From NCBI RefSeq assembly GCF_008933165.1, contig NZ_WBVQ01000001.1, forward strand, positions 1,178,001-1,242,000: DNA of 64,000 nucleotides, read 5' to 3'. The stretch comes from Phaeocystidibacter marisrubri (GTDB lineage: Bacteria > Bacteroidota > Bacteroidia > Flavobacteriales > Schleiferiaceae). Both the position numbers and the translations under genes were made by a program. Under the pieces are notes generated by a model. That model was not told where the DNA came from, ran no database searches, and worked only from the letters and a program-made list of their open reading frames with translations. Below are positions 24,603-33,377 of this stretch, piece after piece (position 1 is the first letter of the stretch; each line of letters begins with the position of its first letter).

Positions 24603-26675
24603 TTAAAGGATTCCTGATTCTCTCAGCAATTCCTCTTGATACATCACCATGTGAAACTTGTGGAGCAAAAAGCCCTTGGAATATACCATTACATAGGTAT
24701 CCATGGCACCAAAAAGCAGGTTGAGATTATTGTAATTATACGCACGCTTGCCATAATATTCAAGGTTCTGCCGAGCATAACTCTCTAAGAGTTGCCTTGA
24801 TTCTTCATCTATCACATCTTCGAAGAATTTATCTTTGAGTAGTTCTAGAATTCGTAGCTTGAGGTCGACCTCCCGAATACTAAAATCCTGGAATTTCTGA
24901 AACACCTCTGCATAAGGGAGTGCTTCATTAATAAATTCAATTTCTTTTCGAATCGAATTGTAGAAGTCTTCACTCTCTGTGAATAACTGATTAAACGCTA
25001 TCCAGTTCTGATATAATCTTCGAAGCTCTCCACCCTTTCCAAGCGATTGCTCTATGGAATGAAAATACTGAAAAATGGCAGCATCGTTTTCATTGATTGC
25101 CTTTGTCAGACTTGCCATTTCAGCCTTCAATTCCTCAAATAACTTCCTAATCTCATGATGCTTGTAAGGCCTGCCGTCATACGAGAATCGCTTAACCTCA
25201 ATGCGCTTGGCATACATGTCCTTAAGAAGCGTCATGTCCCCTTCTAGTGCGATTTCCGTATAGATTAAGTCTACCTTTTCATCCGAGAACAGCTCCTTCA
25301 ACGACGGCAGTGCTGCATTCGAAGGTTCTATATTTAGGTCAATGTCTACTGGCTTTTTGGCGTCGTAGTAGGAATTAAATACGGGGGGTAAGGTGTACTT
25401 CTCGGCTAGTTTTGCATAGTCGGCCTCGAAGTCTTCGGCAGATTGCACAACAGTCGCTGAATCATAGTTAATCTGAGCGAACAACTTCTCAGTTAAAGCA
25501 ACCTGAAGAGACTCCGCTCCTCTCAGAATTTCCATTGCCATCATTGAGCTCAAGGATGGTGTCCCAGCCTGCTGACTCTCAATATTGGCAATGCGATCTT
25601 CTAGCTTAGGATGAGAAGCCCACTTGTTGTCAATTTCTAACTTCGACTTATTGAACTTCATTATATCGTGTATTCCTACTTGAGGAAGACCATTCTTAAA
25701 CTCTAAGCCGCTTTTTTCTGCCATTGTTGTCAATACAAAACGCTGCAACGGATAGATATTGGAACTGACGACTGATTCATTGATTTTTTGTGTATAGAAC
25801 TGAATAACGTGATCCAATGAGGTAGTAGTCAACCCAAATCTCAATAGTGATTCTCGAAGAGGTTCCTTTCCACATACCGCAACCGAAACAGCGTCTGCAT
25901 GAAATTCCATTTCTCGGGCAAGTGCAAAGTGACTCTTGTTTACCATCGAATACAACAATCTAAGCTGCGCTCTAATAGTCTCTATCATGGATTCCGCTGT
26001 CCATCTTGCCAGTTGCGCTATAAGTGAGTTCTCTTCTAGATCTTCATAACCATCTAGCTTATAAGACTCTTCCGACAACATCTTGCCAACCACCGTATTC
26101 ATACGATTCACAAAGCCACCAATCTTCATAGACTTTTGTGAGAAATGACCGAACTCATGCGCCAAAACCGCCTTGAGCTCACTGTAGTTCGTGGTATTTA
26201 TGAGCCCCATTCCTATTACCAAATTCTTTTTCGAAGGAAAGAAGAGTGACCAGAAATTTACGGTTGAGAATACACTCGCGTTCACTTCATGGGAGAGATA
26301 TACAGATCTTGGAAATTGAGTTCCAACTTTCTCTACAATCTCTTCTAGAAGATTAAACAGCCGTGGTTGATCCTCCTTGGTTACTTCGATATACATCGAA
26401 GTGTTCACCTTATCCACTTTGAAAAGAAAGCGGATCATAAAATAAAGCAAACTAAATCCTATCAATACAATGGCGAGCCCTATGAAGATTTTAACGATGC
26501 TGAAATTATAATAGTCTAGTGCCAACATTACCCCAGCATAGGCACATCCTATGGCTAATGCTGCAGAAATTAGAAGTAACAGTCCGTAACACAGAATAAA
26601 GAAGATTATAGACAACACGGCTTTCGCAACTTGCTTGCGGTAGTTTGCCGAGGGGGGAATGTAAACGGTTTCCAT
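24603..26675 (-). CDS. M48-family membrane metallopeptidase
   Basis: A 690-residue protein. Two N-terminal membrane helices (about 16-52, 62-88) precede an M48 zinc peptidase domain with HEFGH in LKAVLAHEFGHFSQKSMKIG (about 168-187) and the third ligand in FALAREMEFHADAVS. A long helical C-terminal region (about 430-690) follows. M48 members such as HtpX act in membrane-protein quality control. The substrate here is unknown. The bases just before the ATG (CGCTCTCT) are also found before the start at 28467 in this cluster. Confidence 0.9.
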   Translation of the reverse strand: METVYIPPSANYRKQVAKAVLSIIFFILCYGLLLLISAALAIGCAYAGVMLALDYYNFSIVKIFIGLAIVLIGFSLLYFMIRFLFKVDKVNTSMYIEVTKEDQPRLFNLLEEIVEKVGTQFPRSVYLSHEVNASVFSTVNFWSLFFPSKKNLVIGMGLINTTNYSELKAVLAHEFGHFSQKSMKIGGFVNRMNTVVGKMLSEESYKLDGYEDLEENSLIAQLARWTAESMIETIRAQLRLLYSMVNKSHFALAREMEFHADAVSVAVCGKEPLRESLLRFGLTTTSLDHVIQFYTQKINESVVSSNIYPLQRFVLTTMAEKSGLEFKNGLPQVGIHDIMKFNKSKLEIDNKWASHPKLEDRIANIESQQAGTPSLSSMMAMEILRGAESLQVALTEKLFAQINYDSATVVQSAEDFEADYAKLAEKYTLPPVFNSYYDAKKPVDIDLNIEPSNAALPSLKELFSDEKVDLIYTEIALEGDMTLLKDMYAKRIEVKRFSYDGRPYKHHEIRKLFEELKAEMASLTKAINENDAAIFQYFHSIEQSLGKGGELRRLYQNWIAFNQLFTESEDFYNSIRKEIEFINEALPYAEVFQKFQDFSIREVDLKLRILELLKDKFFEDVIDEESRQLLESYARQNLEYYGKRAYNYNNLNLLFGAMDTYVMVYSKGFLLHKFHMVMYQEELLRESGIL

Positions 26676-26723
26676 AGAGAGCGCTCTAATTTACTTTAAC
26701 AATAGTCGTGAAATTGTAGGTTG

Positions 26724-27426
26724 CTACCACGCCAGTACCGACACTCCAGGTGAATACTGCACTTTATCCGGGGAGCCCGATAGCAAAGGGTTGAATCTGG
26801 AATAGTCCAATCTCAAATTATCAATTTTGACCCTGAATATAGGCCATTCTGCATGATGAATTGCATAGCTATGAAGTGTTGATCCACTATCTTGAAAGAG
26901 CGCATATCGCTCGGTTAACCTCAAATCTAATGGTGACTTTTCTGCACACTTATCCCCGACAGAATAGTCAACCCTTAGCTCTTCTGAATATGGAGTATTC
27001 CGAGATTGGAAGCTTCCTTCTCTTCGCATCATTGCTGAGTATCGATAAGGCAGGTGAGAAAGACTCCTCGCTATAACACAAGACGAGCGCTTCCCCCCCT
27101 TCTATGCTCAGGAAATAAACACCAGGCGTTCCTTTGTAACTAACGTAAGTCCGGATATTGATTTCATGAAAGTTTGAGATGGGCGAAAATGGAGGTAAGT
27201 GAGCGGGACGAATCTTCTCCATGGTAAAAGCAACCACGGAAACCCAGGCTTGACCATCCATCGTATCAATCTGCAAATTAGATGGAACCCAACTCCTCAA
27301 TTCGTCATAGCCCACCTTCCAATGGAGAAACAAGGCTCTGTTCCACTCCTGATAATATTTCCATTTCCCAAGTGGTAGGTGTTGATCTCGGTGAGAAGTA
27401 ACAGCGAGAATGTCTTTGGGTTTCAT
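26724..27426 (-). pseudogene. DUF2071 (YqjF-like) gene, frameshifted at a C7 tract
   Basis: The first frame begins MKPKDILAVTSHRDQHLPLG and reads through the DUF2071 pattern (LFLHWKVGYDELRSWVPSNL, then NGQAW-like DGQAWVSVVAF, then NIRTYVSY). The family pattern is lost just after YFLSIEGG and resumes in another frame with ARSLSHLPYRYSAM and LTERYALFQDSG. The break falls on seven C on the plus strand (27093-27099). Removing one base restores a full 233-residue protein to the stop at 26724. Either the gene is broken, or phase-variable by slippage, or the base count is a sequencing error. The function of YqjF-like proteins is unknown. Confidence 0.8.
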
Positions 27427-27467
27427 TCTGGAATAATCTGAATGCTAAAGTGATTGAATGAGTTCGT

Positions 27468-28022
27468 CTAACTCCTCAAAATAATGCTGATCTGTCCACA
27501 GCAAAATCTGAAGATCACCTTTTTTAACTTCACATGAACCACTTCATTTCGCCAGAGCGGAAGGTCCAATATCGAAGATAATCTACTTGTAAACTCTTTA
27601 GAAGCGCGATTAGATCGTACGATATAGGAATGTCCATTTATCTGAAATTTCCGGAAACTCAAATGGAAAAGAAAAAGGGATTTAAAGAATTCATAAAGAG
27701 AAAACGGATGTATTTCGAATCTCAACTGATCACTCTGGCTCAACTTAGTAGACCATTCGATCATTCGGTATTCACGACTCGGAGCAAAGGACGGATTCAA
27801 TTCATGTCCAAGGCGATAGAGCACCTTCCAAGTTCGATTTCCTGTAATTGTTCCCTTTACGAAATAGCTAAAGGCATTGTAACGGCCAGCTACACTCCCC
27901 TTGCGACTTAGAATAAAAACTTCTACTTGTTGACAAAAGTGTTCATTTCTCTGGTAGAAAGGAGAACTTAACTCGCTCGGTGCCGCATGGGGCTTGACAA
28001 TGAACTCTGACGCAATTCCCAT
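27468..28022 (-). CDS. Hypothetical protein, C-terminus possibly shifted at an A6 tract
   Basis: A 184-residue protein not recognised as a known family. It is rich in aromatic and basic residues in the middle (EIHPFSLYEFFKSLFLFHLS). The end as read is VIFRFCCGQISIILRS, which looks poor. One extra A in the A6 run (T6 on the plus strand at 27520-27525) would instead give KGDLQILLWTDQHYFEELDE and a stop at 27445, just before the DUF2071 gene. That alternative is more protein-like, so the gene may carry a frameshift. It starts seven bases after the upstream gene. Confidence 0.55.
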   Translation of the reverse strand: MGIASEFIVKPHAAPSELSSPFYQRNEHFCQQVEVFILSRKGSVAGRYNAFSYFVKGTITGNRTWKVLYRLGHELNPSFAPSREYRMIEWSTKLSQSDQLRFEIHPFSLYEFFKSLFLFHLSFRKFQINGHSYIVRSNRASKEFTSRLSSILDLPLWRNEVVHVKLKKVIFRFCCGQISIILRS

Positions 28023-28029
28023 CCGATAT

Positions 28030-28467
28030 TCAATTCGTTTCAGAAATAGACGAATGCGATACGATTATCTCCCAGTGCCTTTTGAGTGTATTCAGTTTTA
28101 CGTACAAATCATCCCATACTTCAGCCCTAATAGAGATTCTTACAGGATAGGGCCCATTGGTTCCCTCTAAGACCATTTTCAACTCATCTGAAGTGCATGA
28201 AATATCAACAAGCTCACTCCATGCATGGAACTCTTCTGATTTTCCAAAAGCGAAGCTATAGGTGTAAAAGTCTATTCCTTCATCCTTTATAACTAAGTCC
28301 ACCAAGATTTTGTCATAGAGGATTTTCCATAAACCTTGAAGTACCACTACTACAGTAAATATGACAATCTCCTCCGTGTACTTAAGATCGAACACTGCGA
28401 GGCAAACTAGTAATCCAATTAGGACAAAGAGATAAATCCGGAAACTTTTGCGATAGGAACGTATCAT
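28030..28467 (-). CDS. Hypothetical membrane protein with a C-terminal soluble domain
   Basis: A 145-residue protein with two hydrophobic segments (about 9-25, 34-49) and a soluble region (50-145) with alternating strands ending in a helix, WDDLYVKLNTLKRHW. This resembles the layout of small bacterial PH-like membrane proteins (YcxB type), a weak match by eye only. Function unknown. It lies between the transglutaminase-like gene and the possibly frameshifted gene. Confidence 0.6.
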   Translation of the reverse strand: MIRSYRKSFRIYLFVLIGLLVCLAVFDLKYTEEIVIFTVVVVLQGLWKILYDKILVDLVIKDEGIDFYTYSFAFGKSEEFHAWSELVDISCTSDELKMVLEGTNGPYPVRISIRAEVWDDLYVKLNTLKRHWEIIVSHSSISETN

Positions 28468-28516
28468 AGAGAGCGATTTTGCGAAAGAAAGTTATGAAAA
28501 TCCACGGGGAACTCGC

Positions 28517-29074
28517 TCAGAGAGAAAGCGCTCCAATACACTCTTCGCGTATACTCCAGATTTCATCAAAAGTGTAGGGCAACTGACTATTTATGAGCCA
28601 TTTCCTTAGAAAGGATTGGTGCTTTTCAACCTTGTATTCCACCACTTGAACAGGATGAATCACTTCTTCCACCAAAATATCTTCCGAAAATCTATCAAAG
28701 TTAGATGTAGAACTCGTCAAGTCTAAACACTCTCCATTCACACGCAAAAAGCAATGAGCTTCTGGAATGTAATCGAGATGGTACCGATCAAGAATTGTAG
28801 ATACACCCTTTGTATTCTGGCCCCTCATTTTATACATCGCCAAAATCAGTTCTACCTGTGGAACCTCATTTTCATCAGCAACGCTCTTTAAGAAGGCATG
28901 CTTGGAACTACAACTCCCACACCCTTCTATAAGTACGAGTTTGAAGTTGGATCTATTTGCATTTCTACCATAGGGAAGTCCTTTAACGTGTAGAAGTAAG
29001 TCTTCCCATGTCGCAATGCCAGTGTTAAGCACCAATTGCGTGAACTCTTGTGAAGAGTTCAATACAGTCTTCAT
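28517..29074 (-). CDS. Transglutaminase-like protein
   Basis: A 185-residue protein whose motifs fit a papain-like transglutaminase fold: GCGSCSSKHAFLKSVADEN (Cys nucleophile, about residue 52-55), then PEAHCFLRVNGE (His) and LDLTSS (Asp). The spacing and context of C, H and D match small bacterial members of this group, in which GxCSxKH precedes the active helix. Substrate unknown. It directly abuts the preceding secreted-protein gene with no gap. Confidence 0.6.
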   Translation of the reverse strand: MKTVLNSSQEFTQLVLNTGIATWEDLLLHVKGLPYGRNANRSNFKLVLIEGCGSCSSKHAFLKSVADENEVPQVELILAMYKMRGQNTKGVSTILDRYHLDYIPEAHCFLRVNGECLDLTSSTSNFDRFSEDILVEEVIHPVQVVEYKVEKHQSFLRKWLINSQLPYTFDEIWSIREECIGALSL

Positions 29075-29548
29075 TTAACAACCACAGTAATAATGTATCA
29101 CCGTACAGTCTTCTTTTTGTAAGATGGAATACGAACAGCCTGCCCCATCTGGTGCAAAACGCGTTTCACTGAGCCATTCATTATCATTGTCGTAGAACAG
29201 GGTATTGATCAAATCCTGTGCGGTAGACAAGTCCATTTTAGGAAAACGAATCCACTCTTCCCCTCCTCCTTCTTCCATACAATTGCGGGTAGAGAAGTAA
29301 ATCCCACCTTCAAACTCTTGACGATAAGCACAAGGTGGGCCCGGAGTATTTTCGATGTAGTCAACGGAATCTCTTTCTCCTACCTTGGCATAGTAATGCT
29401 GTAGATAGAGAAAACCTCGAGTATGCATGTATTGGCACTCTTCTTCCAATTCCCGTATCAGAGTCGTGTCTGGCTCAACAGGCACAAACTGTTGTGAGAA
29501 TACAAAAGGAGAAAAGCAAATTGAAAAGAAAAGGAAGAAATGCTTCAT
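29075..29548 (-). CDS. Secreted hypothetical protein
   Basis: A 157-residue protein with a signal peptide (MKHFFLFFSICFSPFVFSQQ). The mature part is acidic and Cys-rich (ECQYM, PPCAYRQE, FSTRNCMEE, AGCSYS, DCTVIHYYCGC), which suggests disulfide bonds in the periplasm or outside the cell. Family unknown. It is the first gene of the minus-strand accessory run. Confidence 0.6.
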   Translation of the reverse strand: MKHFFLFFSICFSPFVFSQQFVPVEPDTTLIRELEEECQYMHTRGFLYLQHYYAKVGERDSVDYIENTPGPPCAYRQEFEGGIYFSTRNCMEEGGGEEWIRFPKMDLSTAQDLINTLFYDNDNEWLSETRFAPDGAGCSYSILQKEDCTVIHYYCGC

Positions 29549-29606
29549 TTCCGTGGTATTGAAAATGTCAGTGTAGCAGAAATGAAGATATGAAAATATA
29601 GGTTGA

Positions 29607-30236
29607 TTATGGGATTCCCAGGTACTTATGTGTTTGAAGACTCACTTGCCATCTCGGATTCTTCATCACGAACTCCGTAATGAGTGGCATTACCTCATCT
29701 CTTCTACTCCATTCGGGTTGAAGGTAAAGAAGACAACTATCGTTCACTTTAGCAGCGTGTTCTTCGGCCCATTTTAAATCGTGTTTGTTGTACACAATTA
29801 CTTTAAGTTCATTGGCCGCGGCATAGAACTCGTCTTTGGGAGGCATCGTCTTCTTTGGACTCAAGCAAACCCAATCCCATGAGCCCGACAATGGATAGGC
29901 ACCCGAAGTTTCAACGTGAATGGAAATTCCCTTGGCGTGCAAGGCATCGGTGAGGGGAACCATATTCCACATAAAGGGTTCACCACCTGTCACCACAATG
30001 GTTTTAGAATACTCAGCGGCTCCATCTACAATGTCTTCTACCCTAGTTGGAGGATGGAGATCAGCATTCCACGATTCTTTCACGTCACACCAGTGGCAAC
30101 CTACGTCGCAACCGCCTACACGGATAAAATAGGCCGCCCGTCCAGTATGAGCTCCTTCTCCTTGAATGGTATAGAAAGCCTCCATCAAAGGGAGCATTTG
30201 TCCAGCTTCTACTAATGCGCTTTGGTGATCATCCAT
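29607..30236 (-). CDS. queE: 7-carboxy-7-deazaguanine synthase
   Basis: A 209-residue radical SAM protein starting MDDHQSALVEAGQMLPLMEA. The TIQGEGAHTG segment binds substrate and GGCDVGCHWCD gives the cluster ligands Cys43, Cys47 and Cys50 (CX3CX2C). QueE makes the 7-deazaguanine core for queuosine tRNA modification. The start at 30236 is chosen because the only other start, 30251, would overlap the -7 promoter box. That box is followed so closely by the ATG that the transcript may lack a leader. Confidence 0.93.
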   Translation of the reverse strand: MDDHQSALVEAGQMLPLMEAFYTIQGEGAHTGRAAYFIRVGGCDVGCHWCDVKESWNADLHPPTRVEDIVDGAAEYSKTIVVTGGEPFMWNMVPLTDALHAKGISIHVETSGAYPLSGSWDWVCLSPKKTMPPKDEFYAAANELKVIVYNKHDLKWAEEHAAKVNDSCLLYLQPEWSRRDEVMPLITEFVMKNPRWQVSLQTHKYLGIP

Positions 30237-30240
30237 GGTG

Positions 30241-30248
30241 CAAAGGTA
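30241..30248 (-). promoter_or_regulatory. Promoter -7 box of queE, near-leaderless
   Basis: On the minus strand TACCTTTG is followed by CACC and the ATG of queE. In Bacteroidota transcription starts a few bases after this box, so the mRNA would begin at or beside the start codon. The tsaD promoter has the same arrangement. Confidence 0.55.
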
Positions 30249-30427
30249 CATTGTATCTGTGGGGTGAGCACAGTATTATTCCACTCTAAAGTATAGGTTA
30301 CTTGTTAACATTCTAGCAACCTAAATGATATCCATCTTTTACCAAAGCAAAACAGTGCTCTAACCCCAAAACATTGAAATGTCCGTCTCTTTGTCCTGTC
30401 AACAAAACCAATAACAATCCAGAACTG

Positions 30428-30760
30428 ATGACATTCAAATTGACGCTCTCTACGCTTGCACTTTCCATGCTGATCGCCTCATCAGCCATTGCTAACCCTG
30501 TAAAGCCTGTTCCAACCGACGTAACGCCAATGCCTGAAGAAATTGCGGAAGTGGTTTCACTCACTCAATCTTCCAACGTTTATGGCAGAGCAAAGATCAA
30601 GTTTCACATTGATGAAACTGGTCATCTTGTACTAGAAGAGGTACACGCTTCTAATGTTGAATTGTACCACCACATTTGGAAGACAGTTCGCGGTATGGAA
30701 ATTCAAGACACTACGGTTGTGGTAGGTCAACAAAATTCACTTACAATCATCCTCAACTAA
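30428..30760 (+). CDS. Small secreted protein
   Basis: A 110-residue protein starting MTFKLTLSTLALSMLIASSA, a clear signal peptide with cleavage near ASSAIA-NP. The mature part (VYGRAKIKFHIDETGHLVLE, then MEIQDTTVVVGQQNSLTIIL) resembles the end domain of TonB/energy-coupling or secretin-like proteins but is too short to be sure. It stands alone, convergent to folD. Confidence 0.6.
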   Translation: MTFKLTLSTLALSMLIASSAIANPVKPVPTDVTPMPEEIAEVVSLTQSSNVYGRAKIKFHIDETGHLVLEEVHASNVELYHHIWKTVRGMEIQDTTVVVGQQNSLTIILN

Positions 30761-30780
30761 GTCAAGCGACTTAGTTTTCA
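30755..30780. terminator. Hairpin holding both convergent stop codons
   Basis: AACTAAGTC pairs with GACTTAGTT around the loop AAGC, followed by TTTT on the plus side. The TAA of the secreted-protein gene is in the left arm and the TAA of folD in the right arm. It should act mainly on the plus-strand transcript. Confidence 0.6.
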
Positions 30781-31646
30781 CCTCTAGCGGCTTGAAGTGT
30801 ATTTTGAAGTAAAGCGACACGGGTCATCAATCCCACTCCTCCTGGAACTGGAGTTAGATGAGAAGCTACAGCACTCACTCCGTCAAAATCTACATCACCT
30901 GTTAGACGATAGCCTCTCTCACGAGATGCGTCGTCTACACGGTTGATGCCAACATCGATTACAACAGCTCCTGGTTTTACCATATCTGCTGTAATGAAGT
31001 TTGCCTTTCCGATTGCTGCAATTAGAATATCGGCACGAAGACACTCCGTTTTTAGATCTACAGTTCTACTGTGTGTAAGCGTTACTGTAGCATTTCCCGG
31101 ATTTGCATTGCGCGCCATAAGGATGCTCATTGGAGAGCCAACTATGTTAGATCTACCAACAACAACACAGTGCTTTCCAATGGTTTCTATGTTGTAATGC
31201 TCCAACATCATGAGAATACCGTGTGGAGTTGCTGGAAGGTACGTTGGCAAGTTTAAGGCCATTCTCCCCACGTTTTCCGGGTGGAATCCGTCTACATCTT
31301 TTTTAGGATCGATGGCCAGGGTAACCGTCTTCTCATCAATGTGATTGGGAAGCGGAAGTTGAACGATAAAGCCGTCCAAACCCTCATCAGCATTAAGCTC
31401 AGCAACTTTTGCCAACAAGTCTTCTTGAGAAATATCAGAAGGCAGCTTAATGAGCGAAGATTTCATCCCCACCTGTTCGCAATCCTTCACTTTACCGTTT
31501 ACATAGGCAACACTGGCCGGATTATCTCCCACCAAAACAGCTGCAAGATGCGGCGGACGATTGCCTCGGGCCACCCATTCTTGTACTTCAAGTGCGATTT
31601 TCTCCTTGTACGCTCTCGCTGTTACCTTTCCATCTAGTAAAGTCAT
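30771..31646 (-). CDS. folD: Methylenetetrahydrofolate dehydrogenase/cyclohydrolase
   Basis: A 291-residue enzyme with the FolD motifs: YVNGKVKDCEQVGM (catalytic Lys region), DGFIVQLPLP, the NADP-binding VVGRSNIVGSPM, and PVPGGVGLMTRVALLQNT at the end. It interconverts methylene- and formyl-tetrahydrofolate in one-carbon metabolism. It lies ten bases after ffh and is likely cotranscribed with it. Confidence 0.96.
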   Translation of the reverse strand: MTLLDGKVTARAYKEKIALEVQEWVARGNRPPHLAAVLVGDNPASVAYVNGKVKDCEQVGMKSSLIKLPSDISQEDLLAKVAELNADEGLDGFIVQLPLPNHIDEKTVTLAIDPKKDVDGFHPENVGRMALNLPTYLPATPHGILMMLEHYNIETIGKHCVVVGRSNIVGSPMSILMARNANPGNATVTLTHSRTVDLKTECLRADILIAAIGKANFITADMVKPGAVVIDVGINRVDDASRERGYRLTGDVDFDGVSAVASHLTPVPGGVGLMTRVALLQNTLQAARGEN

Positions 31647-31656
31647 GCTATCATTA

Positions 31657-32988
31657 TTAGCGCATTCCGCGCATCATGTTCATCATATTGCGCTTGCCGC
31701 CTTTGCTCTGCATCATCTTCATCATCTTGCTCATATCATCAAACTGCTTGAGCAAGCGGTTCACTTCAGTGATATCTCTACCTGAACCAAAAGCAATGCG
31801 CTTACGACGTGATCCATTGATCAATTTTGGATCATTGCGTTCGTCTGGAGTCATCGAGTGGATCATGGCTTCAATGTGCTTAAAGGCATCGTCATCAATA
31901 TCGATGTCACGCATCATCTTACCCATTCCAGGAATCATTCCGAGAAGGTCTTTCATATTACCCATCTTCTTGATCTGCTGGATTTGATCCAAGAAATCGT
32001 CAAAACCAAATTGGTTCTTCGCGATTTTCTTCTGCATATCACGTGCTTTCTTCTCGTCGAACTGCTCTTGTGCACGCTCTACAAGGGAAACCACGTCACC
32101 CATCCCAAGAATACGATCGGCCATACGATCTGGGTGGAACACATCCAGTGCTTCCATCTTCTCGCCAGTACCGACAAACTTGATAGGTTTATTTACAACG
32201 GCTTTAATCGTCAATGCTGCACCACCACGGGTGTCACCGTCGAGCTTGGTGAGAACTACTCCGTCAAAGTCGAGAAGGTCATTAAAGGCTTTTGCCGTAT
32301 TCACCGCATCTTGACCGGTCATGGAATCCACCACGAACAATGTCTCGTTTGGCTCAATAGCATTGTGAACGGCCTTAATCTCCTTCATCATCTCTTCGTC
32401 AATCGCAAGGCGACCAGCGGTATCGACAATTACAACGTTATGGCCATTGGCTTTGGCGTGAGCAATTGCTGCTTTAGAGATTTCAACGGGATCCTTGCTC
32501 TCCTTGTTCGAGAATACATCTACCCCAATTTGCTCCCCAAGTACGTGAAGCTGATCAATTGCAGCAGGACGGTATACGTCACAAGCAACTAAAAGTACCT
32601 TCTTGGTCTTCTTGCGCTTGAGGTAATTTGCAAGTTTAGCTGAGAACGTCGTTTTACCAGAACCTTGTAAACCCGACATCAATACAACTGCAGGCTTTCC
32701 ATCAATAGAAAAATTAGCAGCCGTACCGCCCATGAGTGAAGCCATTTCATCGCGAACGATTTTGGTCATCAACTGACCTGGCTTCAAGCTCACCAATACG
32801 TCAGACCCCATGGCCTTTTTCTTCACCGTATCCGTGAACTGCTTGGCAATCTTATAGCTAACGTCGGCATCTACCAATGCACGGCGAATCTCCTTCACCG
32901 ACTCTGCGACGTTAATTTCAGTAATCTTATTTCGTCCTTTCAGTACGTGAAAGGCACCATCTAAGCGATCGCTAAGACTTTCAAACAT
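31657..32988 (-). CDS. ffh: Signal recognition particle protein Ffh
   Basis: A 443-residue GTPase. The N domain (1-90) is followed by the G domain (about 95-295) with GLQGSGKTTFSAKL, DTAGRL and TKLDGDTRGGAAL, then the methionine-rich M domain (about 300-443) ending KRNMMNMMRGMR. It binds signal sequences and the SRP RNA during membrane targeting. A TATCTTTG box lies 27 bases upstream on the minus strand. Confidence 0.97.
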   Translation of the reverse strand: MFESLSDRLDGAFHVLKGRNKITEINVAESVKEIRRALVDADVSYKIAKQFTDTVKKKAMGSDVLVSLKPGQLMTKIVRDEMASLMGGTAANFSIDGKPAVVLMSGLQGSGKTTFSAKLANYLKRKKTKKVLLVACDVYRPAAIDQLHVLGEQIGVDVFSNKESKDPVEISKAAIAHAKANGHNVVIVDTAGRLAIDEEMMKEIKAVHNAIEPNETLFVVDSMTGQDAVNTAKAFNDLLDFDGVVLTKLDGDTRGGAALTIKAVVNKPIKFVGTGEKMEALDVFHPDRMADRILGMGDVVSLVERAQEQFDEKKARDMQKKIAKNQFGFDDFLDQIQQIKKMGNMKDLLGMIPGMGKMMRDIDIDDDAFKHIEAMIHSMTPDERNDPKLINGSRRKRIAFGSGRDITEVNRLLKQFDDMSKMMKMMQSKGGKRNMMNMMRGMR

Positions 32989-33014
32989 ATCTATTGCTTT
33001 GCAGTAATGAGGGG

Positions 33015-33022
33015 CAAAGATA
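33015..33022 (-). promoter_or_regulatory. Promoter -7 box of ffh
   Basis: TATCTTTG on the minus strand, 26 bases before the ATG of ffh at 32988. No -33 TTG is clear at the expected distance. Confidence 0.45.
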
Positions 33023-33069
33023 AATACTAGAGGTGAGAGATGAGAGATGAGCCGTGCTGAATTGTAATT

Positions 33070-33195
33070 AGGGATGAGGGATGAGGGATAAGGGATCAGA
33101 GATCAAGGGTAAGGGATCAGAGATCAAGGATCAGGGATCAAGGATAAGGGATCAGAGATCAAGGATAAGGGATCTGAGATCAAGGATAAGGGATG
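33070..33195 (+). repeat. 7-bp tandem repeat array, 18 units
   Basis: Eighteen contiguous heptamers of the form AGGGAT(C/G/A), with variants AGAGATC and AAGGATA. Most follow a three-unit order (AGGGATC, AGAGATC, AAGGATA), so the array also has a 21-base period. The plus strand is almost all purine and A/T. Looser copies precede it from about 33031. It lies between ffh and argS. Confidence 0.9.
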
Positions 33196-33377
33196 ACACA
33201 CTTAAGTGAACACTCCTGAACACTTCCTTGTAAACATTTGAAAGAAGTGTTTTGACTTATTCAAGCTGAAGATTAGAAAAATCCAAACATCAGCTCGGTC
33301 TTAGTAGAAATTATCAGAACCTCACCGCTTAGAAAAAAGCACTAAACCTCTCTATTGAAACATGTAGACTCAGCTCC

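Noticed and set aside
30236-30251. Upstream ATG for queE
   Set aside because: It overlaps the promoter box and adds five residues not fitting the family.
31858-32592. Plus-strand frame of 244 codons opposite ffh
   Set aside because: It lies wholly antisense to ffh, whose motifs are complete, and has no recognisable domain.
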